A stretch of 64,000 nt of DNA, taken from the NCBI GenBank assembly GCA_964351655.1, contig CAYGPD010000001.1, positions 112,615-176,614 of the forward strand, written 5' to 3'. The stretch comes from Hirschia sp964351655. Lineage in GTDB: Bacteria; Pseudomonadota; Alphaproteobacteria; Caulobacterales; Hyphomonadaceae. The notes below the pieces were generated by a model, which was given only the letters and a program-made list of their open reading frames with translations, ran no database searches and was not told the DNA's origin. Shown piece after piece: positions 27,147 through 37,636 of the stretch (positions are counted from its first letter, which is position 1; every line of letters begins with the position of its first letter). The position numbers and the translations under genes are program-made.

Positions 27147-30100
27147 TGAACGCCCTTATCGACGGTGCAGTTTCACGCGCGCGCATGGTGTTGTCGATTA
27201 TGGTGTGTGCGTTAATTGCGGGATTGATTGTTTATAATAACTTACCCAAGGAAGCTGCCCCTGAAATTCAGGTACCGTTTGTACTGGTAACTATTCCGCT
27301 AGAAGGAATTTCACCTGAAGATGCTGAGCGATTGCTTGTCCGTCCGACTGAAGCTGAAGTGCGTTCTATCGAAGGTGTGAAGGAAATAAACTCGGCAGCT
27401 CTTGAAGGCGCAGGCCAAATAGCAATTGAGTTTGAGATTGATGCCGATATTGATCAAGCGCTTGTTGATGTGCGCGAAAAAGTTGATATGGCCAAGCGCG
27501 AATTTCCTGCGGAAACACGTGAACCAGTTATCTCTGAAATTAACACCGCTCGGTTTCCCGTTGTTGTGGTGAATATGTATGGTGATATACCCGAGCGGGG
27601 TCTCTACACTATAGCAAGAGATTTACAGGAAAATCTGGAAGCTATCCCTGGTGTGTTGGAAGCAAACATTGAAGGGGAGCGGGAAGAAGTTCTCGAAGTG
27701 CAGGTCGATCCCGTTAAACTAGAGACATACAATCTATCGGCCGCAGCCATTTTTGCGACGATCCAAGCCAATAACAATCTTATCCCTGCTGGAAACATAA
27801 ATATGAACGAGGGGCGCTACTCGATTAAAGTGCCCGGTTTGATTGAGAGACCAGAAGATGCTTTCAATATCGCTGTTAAGCGTGTTGGAGATAAGGTTGT
27901 AACGATTAAGGATGTAGCAGAAGTTCGTCGTACCTTTAAGGACCGAGAAGAATATGCGCGTTTCAACGGGCATACAGCAGTCTCTCTTCAGGTGGTTAAG
28001 AGGTCGGGTGCCAATATATTGGAAACTGTTGCAAGTGTTCGTGAGACCATTGAAAAACTAGAGAAAAATTGGCCTGATACACTAAATGTGGAATTGACGG
28101 CGGATGAGTCTGCTGAAATTGGTGACCAAATTTCTACTCTTCAATCGTCTATTATGACAGCCGTTATTCTGGTCATGGTGATTGTGGTGGGGGCGTTAGG
28201 ATTACGCTCGGCGATACTGGTTGGAATATCGATACCCGCTAGTTTTCTCATGGGATTCCTACTTCTGGGATGGGCCGGCTACACAGTCAATATGATGGTA
28301 TTATTCGGCCTCGTCATCGCTGTGGGTATATTAGTGGACGGCGCGATAGTTGTCGTTGAATATGCTGACCGGAAGATGGCTGAGGGTTTAGATAAGGTCG
28401 AGGCGTTTGCAACGGCTGGTAAACGCATGTTTTGGCCGATTGTAGCATCGAATGCGACGACTTTAGCTGCGTTCCTTCCATTCCTGTTCTGGAATTCAAT
28501 GCCAGGTAAGTTCATGTCTTATCTGCCGATTACACTCATATTTGTTCTGACATCTTCTTTGTTCATGGCGCTAATTTTCCTCCCAGTCCTCGGTGGTGTG
28601 GTTGGTGGACGCAAGAAAGATAAAGAATCTGCGCTGTCGGACCTCTCTGGTGAGGGCGGCGATCCGGAGAACGCAGCAGGGTTCTTTGGCTTTTATGCGC
28701 GTATGATTTCTAAGCTGTGCGCCCGTCCGTTGGCCGTTACAGGGGCATTGTTTGCCGTATGTATTGGAATAATTTTGTGGTTTAGCTCAAGCCAGCACAA
28801 TGTATTTTTCTTTCTCAATGCGGAACCGGAAAAGCTTTATATTTATGTCGGTGCTCAAGGGAATTTATCTGGAGCCGAAGAGTTCGAAATTACCAAACGG
28901 GCTGAAAATGTCGTTTTACCAATAGAGGGTATTTTATCCGTGACGACCGTTACCGGACCATCTGCCTCAGAGGGCGGTTTTGGGAGTGGTGCGGGGGCTA
29001 TTCCGGTTGATACCGTAGGGCGCATGCTTGTTGATCTAAATTCAAGTGCGCCTGGCGTAGATGGACGTAAGGTTGAGGCGGATATTCGGGCTGCGTTCAA
29101 AGATTTCGTTGGTGCCCATATAGAGATATCTCCCTTTGAAGAGGGGCCTCCTGTTGGAAAAGATGTCCAGATTTCAGTTTTCTCTTCTGATCATGATGCA
29201 TTGTTGGAAACCGCGACACTTATTCGAGAAAAATTAAATGAAACAGAGGGTTTGATCGATCTTGAGGATACGCGTCCGCTGCCCGGAACAGAGTGGCGAC
29301 TAGATATAGATAGAGAGCGTGCGGCAAAATTTGGCGTGGATATCAATCAAGTCGGTGGTGTAGTGCAATTAGTGACAAATGGTGCACTTGCAGGGCGGTT
29401 TAGGCCCGATGATTCAACCGAAGAAGTTGATATACGTGTGCGCTATCCCGAGGCATATAGGTCTGTAGAAGCGTTAGATGATCTGACGGTTTCTACACCT
29501 GATGGGCCGACCCCAATTTCAACTTTCGTAGATAGAGTTGCAGCACCTCAACTTTCAAGAATTGATCGTAGAGATGGGCTCCGTGTATTTACATTGCGTG
29601 CAAATGTGGAAGCTTCGGGTCAGGGCGCGTATATGAACGCGCAGCTAAAAAAATGGGTTGAAAATCAGGAGTTTGACTCTTCAGTTACAGTGAAGTTTGA
29701 AGGGGCCGATGAGGATTCCGCTGAAGCGGCTGCTTTCTTTGAAGCGGCAGCATTGGGGGCATTATTCCTGATGGGCGTGATTTTATTATGGGAATTCAAT
29801 AACTTCTATCATGTGCTGTTGACCCTATCGGCGGTAATCCTATCGACGATTGGCGTTCTGATAGGTTTGCAGCTGGCGACAAGTTATATTTCCATGATTA
29901 TGACTGGAACCGGAGTTGTAGCGTTGGCGGGTATTGTTGTGAATAACAATATCGTTTTAATCGATACATTTCAGAGGCTTATAAGTGATGGTCGTACAGC
30001 GCATGAAGCTGCTGTTATGACAGCTTCGCAGCGAATGCGTCCAATTTTGTTGACGACAGGTACAACAATTTGTGGGCTTTTGCCTATGGTTGTGCAGTTG

Positions 30101-30409
30101 AATATCAATTTCGCGGAAGGTTCTATAACACACGGTGGGCCGGCATCTGAATGGTGGGTGCCGCTATCGACGGCTGTTGTGTTTGGGCTAGGGTTCTCAA
30201 CTTTTGTGACATTGATTGTCACGCCAGTTTGGTTGGCCGCGCCCGAAAAAATGGGGCGTTGGAGAGACCGTATGTGGGATCGCGCCAAGCGGTATTATCG
30301 CTCTAAATGGGGGGATAAAGCGGTATTGGGGCCATCTAAACCCAAAGCACTAGGTGAAGATGATGTGCCGCTACTACCTGCGGGTGATAGCGTTCACGCG
30401 GCAGAATAG
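27146..30409 (+). CDS. RND efflux permease (AcrB/HAE-like)
   Basis: Proton-driven inner-membrane pump, 1087 residues with 12 membrane helices and two large periplasmic loops. TM4 reads GILVDGAIVVVEY, so the proton-relay pair seen as Asp-Asp in AcrB is Asp-Gly here; TM10 has GIVVNNNIVLID. This arrangement occurs in other RND branches, so function is probably intact, but the substrate class is open. No outer-membrane factor gene lies nearby, so it likely borrows a TolC-like channel encoded elsewhere. The C-terminus (about 1045-1087) is a charged cytoplasmic tail. Confidence 0.93.
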   Translation: MNALIDGAVSRARMVLSIMVCALIAGLIVYNNLPKEAAPEIQVPFVLVTIPLEGISPEDAERLLVRPTEAEVRSIEGVKEINSAALEGAGQIAIEFEIDADIDQALVDVREKVDMAKREFPAETREPVISEINTARFPVVVVNMYGDIPERGLYTIARDLQENLEAIPGVLEANIEGEREEVLEVQVDPVKLETYNLSAAAIFATIQANNNLIPAGNINMNEGRYSIKVPGLIERPEDAFNIAVKRVGDKVVTIKDVAEVRRTFKDREEYARFNGHTAVSLQVVKRSGANILETVASVRETIEKLEKNWPDTLNVELTADESAEIGDQISTLQSSIMTAVILVMVIVVGALGLRSAILVGISIPASFLMGFLLLGWAGYTVNMMVLFGLVIAVGILVDGAIVVVEYADRKMAEGLDKVEAFATAGKRMFWPIVASNATTLAAFLPFLFWNSMPGKFMSYLPITLIFVLTSSLFMALIFLPVLGGVVGGRKKDKESALSDLSGEGGDPENAAGFFGFYARMISKLCARPLAVTGALFAVCIGIILWFSSSQHNVFFFLNAEPEKLYIYVGAQGNLSGAEEFEITKRAENVVLPIEGILSVTTVTGPSASEGGFGSGAGAIPVDTVGRMLVDLNSSAPGVDGRKVEADIRAAFKDFVGAHIEISPFEEGPPVGKDVQISVFSSDHDALLETATLIREKLNETEGLIDLEDTRPLPGTEWRLDIDRERAAKFGVDINQVGGVVQLVTNGALAGRFRPDDSTEEVDIRVRYPEAYRSVEALDDLTVSTPDGPTPISTFVDRVAAPQLSRIDRRDGLRVFTLRANVEASGQGAYMNAQLKKWVENQEFDSSVTVKFEGADEDSAEAAAFFEAAALGALFLMGVILLWEFNNFYHVLLTLSAVILSTIGVLIGLQLATSYISMIMTGTGVVALAGIVVNNNIVLIDTFQRLISDGRTAHEAAVMTASQRMRPILLTTGTTICGLLPMVVQLNINFAEGSITHGGPASEWWVPLSTAVVFGLGFSTFVTLIVTPVWLAAPEKMGRWRDRMWDRAKRYYRSKWGDKAVLGPSKPKALGEDDVPLLPAGDSVHAAE

Positions 30410-30490
30410 CATGCTATCACTCAGCTTCAATTCCTTGTGATATTGATGCTTTTTGATTGTTGTAATGAAGATTTCGCGCATACTAGCGCC

Positions 30491-31141
30491 ATGACACATT
30501 TTAAACTCACTTCTATTGCCGCGTCTTTTGTATTGCTTGCCAGCTGTTCTCAGTCTGCCGTAGAGAGCCATATTGCAGAAGAAAAATCTAAACAAATCAG
30601 TGCTTCTGATACAAAGACTGTCGTCTTCGCCGGTGGTTGTTTTTGGTGTGTGGAGTCTGATTTTGACAAAGTAGACGGCGTTGTCGCAACCCTTTCAGGG
30701 TATGCTGGCGGTCATGTTGATAATCCTACCTACAAACAAGTCTCATATGAGAATACAGGCCATTATGAAGTCGTGCAGGTGGAATATGATCCAAGCATTG
30801 TGAGCTTTGAAACGCTGTTGGATTATTATTGGCGACATGTTGACCCCACTGATGCTGGGGGGCAGTTTTGTGATCGTGGAGAGAGTTATCGTACGGCTGT
30901 ATTTGTCAACGATGCGAAAGAGCGTGAAATTGCGATAAAATCCAAAGCAGAACTAGAAGAAGCAGGCGTTCTTTCTCAGCCAATCGTGACGCCTATTCTA
31001 GATGCTGGACCGTTTTGGAAAGCGGAAGAATATCACCAAGATTACTATGTGAAAAACCCGTTGCGTTATAAATATTACCGCTCCAGCTGTGGCCGTGATG
31101 ACCGCGTGGAAGAGGTCTGGTCCGGGGCTGCTGCACACTAG
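30491..31141 (+). CDS. msrA: Peptide methionine sulfoxide reductase MsrA, lipoprotein form
   Basis: Repairs oxidised methionine (S-sulfoxide). The ATG at 30491 opens a lipoprotein signal peptide with lipobox LLASC (Cys18); an upstream TTG at 30437 is a poor alternative. The active site is GGCFWCVESDF (catalytic Cys in GCFWC), followed by GGQFCDRGESYRTAVF and the C-terminal YHQDYY motif. 216 residues. The secretion signal places it in the periplasm, protecting envelope proteins. It follows the RND operon by 81 bp. Confidence 0.95.
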   Translation: MTHFKLTSIAASFVLLASCSQSAVESHIAEEKSKQISASDTKTVVFAGGCFWCVESDFDKVDGVVATLSGYAGGHVDNPTYKQVSYENTGHYEVVQVEYDPSIVSFETLLDYYWRHVDPTDAGGQFCDRGESYRTAVFVNDAKEREIAIKSKAELEEAGVLSQPIVTPILDAGPFWKAEEYHQDYYVKNPLRYKYYRSSCGRDDRVEEVWSGAAAH

Positions 31142-31156
31142 CATTGTAGATGCAGT

Positions 31157-31185
31157 CAAGCAGGGTATGTGCTGCTTGTTGTCTG
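31157..31185. terminator. Weak terminator between msrA and glycosyltransferase
   Basis: CAAGCAG / CTGCTTG stem with an 8-base loop and a broken T-run (TTGTCT); convergent gap of 82 bp. Confidence 0.35.
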
Positions 31186-31223
31186 GATTGGATACGCTTT
31201 GGGGGCGCATAGAATAGGCCAGT

Positions 31224-32780
31224 TTATTGTGGTTTTTTCTTAATCGGGCATGGTTCTATTGCGTCTTTGAATTTGATTTCATATTCGCGCGTGCGCGGGA
31301 GCGGGTTGAAGCCACTTGCTTCGTACAAACAGAAAGTGCGTGTGCGATTTCCACCCAATGGAATATCAATTCTACCAATGGCGTTGAAGTCAGTAAAATC
31401 AGCGCGCATGCGTGCACGGAAATTATCACGTAGAGATGCCACTAACATAGTATCGGTTGCACCGTCAGGAACGGGAGCGAATGATTCAGCATATGCGTGG
31501 GCTTCATCATGACGTTTCCATAGATAATGTGACGCAGGATTATCGAGGGCTTCGCCATAGTAATCCATCCCATGCCAATTTTCACGTTCGTCAAACACGA
31601 TTCCCTTAGCATCTATTGATTTTGCAGCCGCATCCAGCTGAGCAACTGAATCTTGCCAACCGCGTACACGCTTGATTGAATTTGATCCACCTATTGCATC
31701 GGCTATTGTGGGTTGGATTGCAATGGCCATCATCATGACGGCAATAAAGGCATTAAAGCCCAATCCCCATTTCAGGAATGTTGTCCAGTTTGATCGTAAT
31801 ACCCACGCAGCAACGAGAATGGAGGCGGCGGGATATGCACTTGCTGCCCAATTTGCGTGGGCGCGGGATACGAATGCTTGAACCGCAATTACAATAAGAG
31901 GTGGAAGGATGAAGCAGAGGAACCATCTATCCTTGCGGTGGCTGTCTTTATCAGTCTTGGGGAGAATAAAGGCGAAGCCGGCAAATAGAATGATAAAAGA
32001 AATAGGACCAAATACACCAAGCTGATCTTTGAAAAACTTGATGAGATTTCCGGGATTGAATGTGGAGTTTTCCCAATTTGCATTGTCAGCAGTGTGGCTT
32101 AGTGTGTCGAAGTTATGGGATGCATTCCAAATGATGTTTGGAGAAATTACAGCTAGGAATGTAAGGAGTGCGACAAGACCTTTTGATGACAGCAATGCGC
32201 GACGTGTTTTTGGGTCCAATATGGCTGCGAGGGCAAAACCAACAAGGACATATATAGCAGCGTATTTAGCAAGGAATGCAAAGCCCACAGCTGCGCCCAT
32301 GCCAATTGCTTTAAGCCAGCTCGCATCTTCTCTTTGATACCAAAGCAAGGTAATCGCGGCCGTCCAGCAAGGTAGAAGCAGGCCGTCGGTTGAGATAATG
32401 CTAGATGATAGAGAGACGCCCGGCATGAGCATATAGACTGCGGCAGCCCATGCCCCTGTACGAATATCGAATGCTTTTTTGCCCAGCAAGAAGATGAAAA
32501 AAGCTGCGAACCCATGACCTATGGGCGCGTATAACCGAATGGCCCATTCAGCATGCCCAAACAGGGAAGTTGTCAGGGATATCATCCAAGCGATAAGCGG
32601 TGGTTTGGAGTAATAACCCCAATCAAGGTGCGTTGACCAACGCCAGTATTGTGCTTCGTCTGGACCTAAATTGAGCGGTGTGAGTAGCACAGTCAGCAAT
32701 CGGAGGCAGACCAAGGCTGCAAGAATACAAGCTACAGCTCGAATGGGATTACGGCGCATGATGTCTGGCAAAATGGTCAT
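31224..32780 (-). CDS. Glycosyltransferase family 39 (ArnT/PMT-like)
   Basis: Inner-membrane enzyme that transfers sugars from polyprenyl-phosphate donors to lipid A, protein or other acceptors. 518 residues with about ten to twelve membrane helices. The first periplasmic loop carries the catalytic acid motif LGPDEAQYWRW, followed by GYYSKPPLIAW, both diagnostic of the ArnT/PMT_2 family. A soluble C-terminal domain (about 395-518) is present. Acceptor unknown. It is divergent from the Oar-like receptor. Confidence 0.92.
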   Translation of the reverse strand: MTILPDIMRRNPIRAVACILAALVCLRLLTVLLTPLNLGPDEAQYWRWSTHLDWGYYSKPPLIAWMISLTTSLFGHAEWAIRLYAPIGHGFAAFFIFLLGKKAFDIRTGAWAAAVYMLMPGVSLSSSIISTDGLLLPCWTAAITLLWYQREDASWLKAIGMGAAVGFAFLAKYAAIYVLVGFALAAILDPKTRRALLSSKGLVALLTFLAVISPNIIWNASHNFDTLSHTADNANWENSTFNPGNLIKFFKDQLGVFGPISFIILFAGFAFILPKTDKDSHRKDRWFLCFILPPLIVIAVQAFVSRAHANWAASAYPAASILVAAWVLRSNWTTFLKWGLGFNAFIAVMMMAIAIQPTIADAIGGSNSIKRVRGWQDSVAQLDAAAKSIDAKGIVFDERENWHGMDYYGEALDNPASHYLWKRHDEAHAYAESFAPVPDGATDTMLVASLRDNFRARMRADFTDFNAIGRIDIPLGGNRTRTFCLYEASGFNPLPRTREYEIKFKDAIEPCPIKKKPQ

Positions 32781-33213
32781 GTAGGTTTGTCGTATCTCTT
32801 ATTGCTGCGTTTCTAGAATATGTATGCGCGATACGATGATTTTGGCAAACATTTAAAATACTAGATTTGTATAGCAAGGGCATGTTCGAACCCGTATGGA
32901 GATCTAATATTCCGTACAAGAATGCTAAAATTTGGAAAATATAAGATTCGTGTACTGATTAAAATTCCAGCAAATTGATGTGCAAATGTCGTTCATTTTT
33001 GTTGAGATTCTGAAAATTAGATAGGGTGACTTAGGGTAATTTGTTGCAAAAATGCTTCAATGATTGTTGAAAAACACATCCCAAACAAACTGTAACACTA
33101 TTGTCTTTGAACTGTCACACGACCGAGGTATCCGACCCATATTCTTTCGCGATGCTTGCCCCTCCCAAATTCGCAGGCATCACACTCAGTGGTCTTACGG
33201 GGATATTTTATCG
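32781..33213. other. Gene-less stretch upstream of the Oar-like receptor
   Basis: 433 bp, AT-rich, carrying divergent promoters for the glycosyltransferase and the TonB receptor. The receptor frame is open back to 33064, but the likely start at 33214 leaves a long leader. I see no defined riboswitch or ORF. Confidence 0.5.
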
Positions 33214-36200
33214 ATGACCAATTGGAAACAACTCGCCGGCGGCGTGGCAATGGCCGCCATTTCAACTTGTATCGTTCAGCAAGCTGAAGCTCAGGTAACA
33301 TCTTCTGCTCTACGTGGTCAGGTCACGTCCCCTGAGGGCCAAGCGGTATCCGGTGCTACAGTTGTCGTTACTGACACACGTACAGGTTCTGCTACAAACC
33401 TAACTGCAAACTCACAGGGTTCATTCTCTGCACGTGGTTTGAATGTTGGTGGTCCTTACTCAATCACTGCAAAAGCTGACGGTTTCCAATCACTTCAATT
33501 GAACGATGTTTTCATTGCTCTTGGTGAGACAGCTAACTTGAACCTTCAGTTTACATCCGCTGACAGTGCGCGCGTGATGGAGACAATGGTTATCACAGCT
33601 TCTTCTGCAAGTGTGATCCAAACTGCTATCGGTCCTAACTCAACTTTCGACCTCGCAACGCTTCAAAACTCCCCAGCTGTTAACCGTGACCTTCGCGACA
33701 TTATTCGCCAAGACCCACGTGTATACATCGATGAAAGCTTTGGTGATGGAGTTCAGTGTGCGGGTGCTAACCCACGCTTTAACTCACTCACAGTTGATGG
33801 TGTGAGCTTGAACGATGGTTTCGGTTTGAACTCAAACGGTTACCCTGGTCAGCAAATGCCATTCCCGTTTGACGCGATTTCAAACGTGTCTGTTGAGCTT
33901 GCTCCATTTGATGTGCAGTACAACGGTTTCACAGCTTGTAACATCAACGCTGTAACAAAATCTGGTACAAACGAATTCCACGGATCTGCTTTCTTTGACT
34001 ATACTGATGACAGTTTGGTCGGTGACAAAACAGAAGGTGATTCAATCACAACAACTCCATTTGAAACAAAACGTCACGGTTTCACAATCGGTGGCCCGAT
34101 CCTTAAAGATCGTTTGTTCTTCTTTGGTGCGTACGAAAAATTTGAAGGCCCAGGTGCAACTATCGACCGTGGTGTTGAGGGTTCTGGCGCTGGTACAGAA
34201 ATCATCGGTTTCTCTCAAGCTGATTACGACCGTATCCGTGATGCTGCAATCAACATTTACGACTATGATCCAGGTGGCGTTCCAGCAACTGAAGCGACAT
34301 TCAACGAAAAGTACTTGATGCGCGTTGACGCGAACATCACTGACAACCACCGTGCGTCATTCACATACAACTATGATGAAGGTTTGAGCCTTTCTGAATC
34401 AGATGGTGATGACAACGAGTTTGAATACTCAAAACACCTTTACCAACGTGGTGCTGAGACAAAAACTTACTCAGGTCAGTTGTTCTCTAACTGGACTGAT
34501 AACTTCTCAACAGAGTTCCGCGTTTCTAAAAACGAAGTTGACTTTACACAAGCTTCAATCGATGGTGCAGTGTTTGGTGAAGTTCAAATCAGCCACAATG
34601 GTAACACAATATACCTTGGTTCTGATGACTCACGTCACGCAAACGACCTGAACTATGACACTTGGACTTTTAAAGGTCTTGCAAACTACCAATTGAACAA
34701 CCACTCACTAACATTGGGTGCTGAGCGTGTTGAAACAAACGTATTCAACTTGTTCGTTCAAGAAGCTGAAGGTGAGTACCGCTTTAACTCAATCGACGAC
34801 TTCATCGCTGGTACACCAAGCCGTATTATCTATGAAAACGCAGCTGGTACTAACAATGCAAACGATGGTGGTGCTGAGTTTGGTTACGCAGTAAACACTG
34901 TATACCTACAAGACGAGTGGGAAATCAAAGCCGGTATGAATATTACTGCCGGTCTTCGTTACGACTACTACCAAAGTGATGATGAGCCGAGAAGAAACCA
35001 AGTCTTCTTCGACAAATACGGTTTCGACAACACATCTAACCTAGATGGTAAAGACCTTCTTATGCCGCGCCTTGGCTTTAGCTATGACGCTGGCGACATT
35101 CAGCTTCGTGCAGGTGCTGGTCTTTATTCTGGTGGTAACCCGAACGTTTGGCTTTCAAACAACTACTCCAACAACGGTGTGGCTTTGTTTGAAGCACAAG
35201 ACCGTTCAGGTGCACCGCTTTCAAGCTTGACATTCGTCAACGATGAAGACGGTCTTGGCCGTCCATTCTACGGTATCCCTGAAGGTCTGTTCAACCAAGT
35301 TGCTGCAGCGTCTTCAAACGGTCCTGTGAACGCACTTGACCCAAGTTTTGAAATTCCATCTGAGTGGAAAGTTGCTGCTGGTTTCACATACAACTTTGAC
35401 CTTCCAGGTTTCTGGGGTGAAGACTACACATTGATGGCTGACTGGTTGCTTTCTGCTTCTAAAGATGCAGCAACTGTTCAAGCGATTTCTCTTGAGAAAG
35501 AAGGAAACGCTCCAGACGGTCGTCCTGTATATGGTGGATCTGCCGGTTTCGGTGGTGACTATATCCTGACAAATGACGACGGTGGAAAATCAAACGTTCT
35601 TTCCGGTGCATTGTCTAAATCATACGATGATGTTGGTGTGAAATGGACATTGGGCTATGCCTACATGGACGCTGAAGATTCAAACCCAATGACATCTTCT
35701 GTTGCCAACTCAAACTTCTTCAACGTTGCACGTACTGATGCAAACAGCTTGGGAGTTGCGACTTCAAACTATGAAATTCCTCACCGTTTCACGTTGAATG
35801 TTTCATGGCAGAAAGCGTTCTTCGGCGAGTACTTCACACGTGCAAACTTGTTCGGATCAGCTTACCAAGCACGTCCTTACTCTTACACATTCAACAGTTC
35901 ATCTGATGATATGTTCGGTGATGACTCAGTTGCAAACCACTTGCTCTACGTTCCAACAGGTCCAGATGACCAATTGGTGCGCTTTGCAGATGGTTTCGAC
36001 CAAGCAGCATTCTTTGCATATGTAGATGGAGCAGGACTTGAGCGTGGTGGAATTGCTGGACGTAACGACCAAGACGGACAGTGGGTAAACAAATTTGACC
36101 TTCGCATTGAACAGGAATTCCCTGGTGCATTGCAAGGCCACAAATCTAAAGCCTACTTCACAATCGAAAACATCGGTAACATGCTGAATGATGAGTGGGG

Positions 36201-36369
36201 TGCAGTATACCAAGCTGGCTTCCCGCAAACAGTTGGTATTGTTGATGCTTCATTGGATGAAACAACTAACCAGTATGTTTACAACGAGTTCTTTGCAGCA
36301 GATGCAGAGCGTCGTCAGACATCAATTTCTCTTTGGGAAATGCGCGTTGGTGTGAAGTATGAATTCTAA
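33214..36369 (+). CDS. Oar-like TonB-dependent receptor with CarboxypepD_reg domain
   Basis: About 1051-residue outer-membrane protein. The ATG at 33214 begins a signal peptide (MTNWKQLAGGVAMAAIS, ending AEAQ) with GGGGAT upstream; the frame reaches back to 33064 without signal features. An N-terminal Ig-like carboxypeptidase regulatory domain (about 27-115: LRGQVTSPEGQAVSGATVVV) precedes the plug and a 22-strand barrel ending EMRVGVKYEF. This arrangement is that of Oar/OmpA-related TonB receptors. Codons are extremely biased to the abundant set (AAC, GGT, CGT, GTT), as in atpA and atpD, which suggests it is a major outer-membrane protein. Ligand unknown. Confidence 0.93.
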   Translation: MTNWKQLAGGVAMAAISTCIVQQAEAQVTSSALRGQVTSPEGQAVSGATVVVTDTRTGSATNLTANSQGSFSARGLNVGGPYSITAKADGFQSLQLNDVFIALGETANLNLQFTSADSARVMETMVITASSASVIQTAIGPNSTFDLATLQNSPAVNRDLRDIIRQDPRVYIDESFGDGVQCAGANPRFNSLTVDGVSLNDGFGLNSNGYPGQQMPFPFDAISNVSVELAPFDVQYNGFTACNINAVTKSGTNEFHGSAFFDYTDDSLVGDKTEGDSITTTPFETKRHGFTIGGPILKDRLFFFGAYEKFEGPGATIDRGVEGSGAGTEIIGFSQADYDRIRDAAINIYDYDPGGVPATEATFNEKYLMRVDANITDNHRASFTYNYDEGLSLSESDGDDNEFEYSKHLYQRGAETKTYSGQLFSNWTDNFSTEFRVSKNEVDFTQASIDGAVFGEVQISHNGNTIYLGSDDSRHANDLNYDTWTFKGLANYQLNNHSLTLGAERVETNVFNLFVQEAEGEYRFNSIDDFIAGTPSRIIYENAAGTNNANDGGAEFGYAVNTVYLQDEWEIKAGMNITAGLRYDYYQSDDEPRRNQVFFDKYGFDNTSNLDGKDLLMPRLGFSYDAGDIQLRAGAGLYSGGNPNVWLSNNYSNNGVALFEAQDRSGAPLSSLTFVNDEDGLGRPFYGIPEGLFNQVAAASSNGPVNALDPSFEIPSEWKVAAGFTYNFDLPGFWGEDYTLMADWLLSASKDAATVQAISLEKEGNAPDGRPVYGGSAGFGGDYILTNDDGGKSNVLSGALSKSYDDVGVKWTLGYAYMDAEDSNPMTSSVANSNFFNVARTDANSLGVATSNYEIPHRFTLNVSWQKAFFGEYFTRANLFGSAYQARPYSYTFNSSSDDMFGDDSVANHLLYVPTGPDDQLVRFADGFDQAAFFAYVDGAGLERGGIAGRNDQDGQWVNKFDLRIEQEFPGALQGHKSKAYFTIENIGNMLNDEWGAVYQAGFPQTVGIVDASLDETTNQYVYNEFFAADAERRQTSISLWEMRVGVKYEF

Positions 36370-36403
36370 GCTTGCTTAGATATTCAACGATATAAAATAG
36401 AAG

Positions 36404-36435
36404 AGGGCGGTGCTTTAAAGGTGCCGCCCTTTTTC
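36404..36435 (+). terminator. Terminator after Oar-like receptor
   Basis: Stem GGGCGG / CCGCCC extended by a mismatched TGC/GTG, loop of about 7, followed by TTTTTC. Confidence 0.8.
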
Positions 36436-36534
36436 TATATGGGGTCTTCTCTTTTGGGGCGCATTGACCCATATGTGGGACAAAGAGGCTCTATCTTTTA
36501 TCTCTATAGCTCTTAACCGAAAGATCGCTCGGAA

Positions 36535-37569
36535 ATGACGACTGCAAATGACACTCTTCCTGTGCCACCAGCGGAATGGGAACCACATGCTGCTGTATGG
36601 ACTGCTTGGCCCACAGGCGATGACTTATGGGCACCGGATGCAAAATTTGCACGTCTGGAGGTTGAGGGGTTGATCCGCAGTTTGAGTGAAGATTGTAATG
36701 ATCGAAAAGGCGATAAAGTCAAATTGCTGGTTAAGAATGAAGAAGCACGCTTAAGCGCATTTGCGGCATTAGGTGATTTGGCTGAAATAATATTGCAGCC
36801 ATATGGCGATATATGGCTACGTGACACAGGCCCAGTATTCTTATCCTATGAATTAGCAGCGTCTTTCCGCGTGAATGGGTGGGGCGGAAAATATATTTAT
36901 GAACACGATGATAAAGTGTCACGCGCAGTGGCCTGGCTTGCCGATGCACGCAGCGAGCAGCATGAATTTATACTTGAGGGCGGCGCAATTGACGGTGATG
37001 GCAAAGGAACCTTCCTGACGACACGCGAATGTTTACTAAACCCAAACCGCAACCCTGATTGGAAATCAGAGGCAGACGCGGAGGCGGCTTTAGCAAAAGC
37101 CCTTGGTGCGCGTAAAGTGATTTGGTTGGACGGGGGATTGCTCAATGACCACACTGATGGACATGTGGACAATGTGGCGCGTTTTGTCGGACCAAACCAT
37201 GTAGTGTGTCAGGCACCAACTGGAGAGAATGATCCCAATACGGATGTGCTAAATGCAATTTACGACGTTTTAAGCAATGCGACGGATGCAGATGGTAATA
37301 AACTAAAAGTGACGCGTATTCCTTCACCGGGAAAATACCTCAATGATGAGGGGGAGATTGTGCCCGCAAGCCACATGAATTTCCTGATTGGGAATGCGTC
37401 TGTTGTGATGCCAACATATGGTGAGTTGAGCGAAGATGCAGCCGAAGAAGCTGTGTCTATTTTGCAAGATATTTTCAAGGGTCGGCAGGTCATTGGGCAG
37501 CCTTCAAATTATATCTTAACAGGTGGCGGATCGTTTCATTGCATCACGCAGCAGCAACCTGCTGAATAA
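36535..37569 (+). CDS. aguA: Agmatine deiminase
   Basis: Converts agmatine to N-carbamoylputrescine plus ammonia. 344 residues of the guanidino-modifying fold: WTAWPTGDDLW at the N-terminus, the substrate-binding YGDIWLRDTGPVF, ILEGGAIDGDG, the HTDGHVDN histidine motif, and the catalytic Cys in GGGSFHCITQQQP near the end. Next to aguB, 67 bp upstream, it makes the two-step path to putrescine. Arginine decarboxylase is not in the window, so agmatine must come from elsewhere in the genome or from outside. Confidence 0.95.
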   Translation: MTTANDTLPVPPAEWEPHAAVWTAWPTGDDLWAPDAKFARLEVEGLIRSLSEDCNDRKGDKVKLLVKNEEARLSAFAALGDLAEIILQPYGDIWLRDTGPVFLSYELAASFRVNGWGGKYIYEHDDKVSRAVAWLADARSEQHEFILEGGAIDGDGKGTFLTTRECLLNPNRNPDWKSEADAEAALAKALGARKVIWLDGGLLNDHTDGHVDNVARFVGPNHVVCQAPTGENDPNTDVLNAIYDVLSNATDADGNKLKVTRIPSPGKYLNDEGEIVPASHMNFLIGNASVVMPTYGELSEDAAEEAVSILQDIFKGRQVIGQPSNYILTGGGSFHCITQQQPAE

Positions 37570-37636
37570 GTAAGCGTTGTTTGGTTGAGTATTGAGTTTA
37601 TAGGCCGCTAGAATGGCAAAGAATAAGGAGCGTGAT

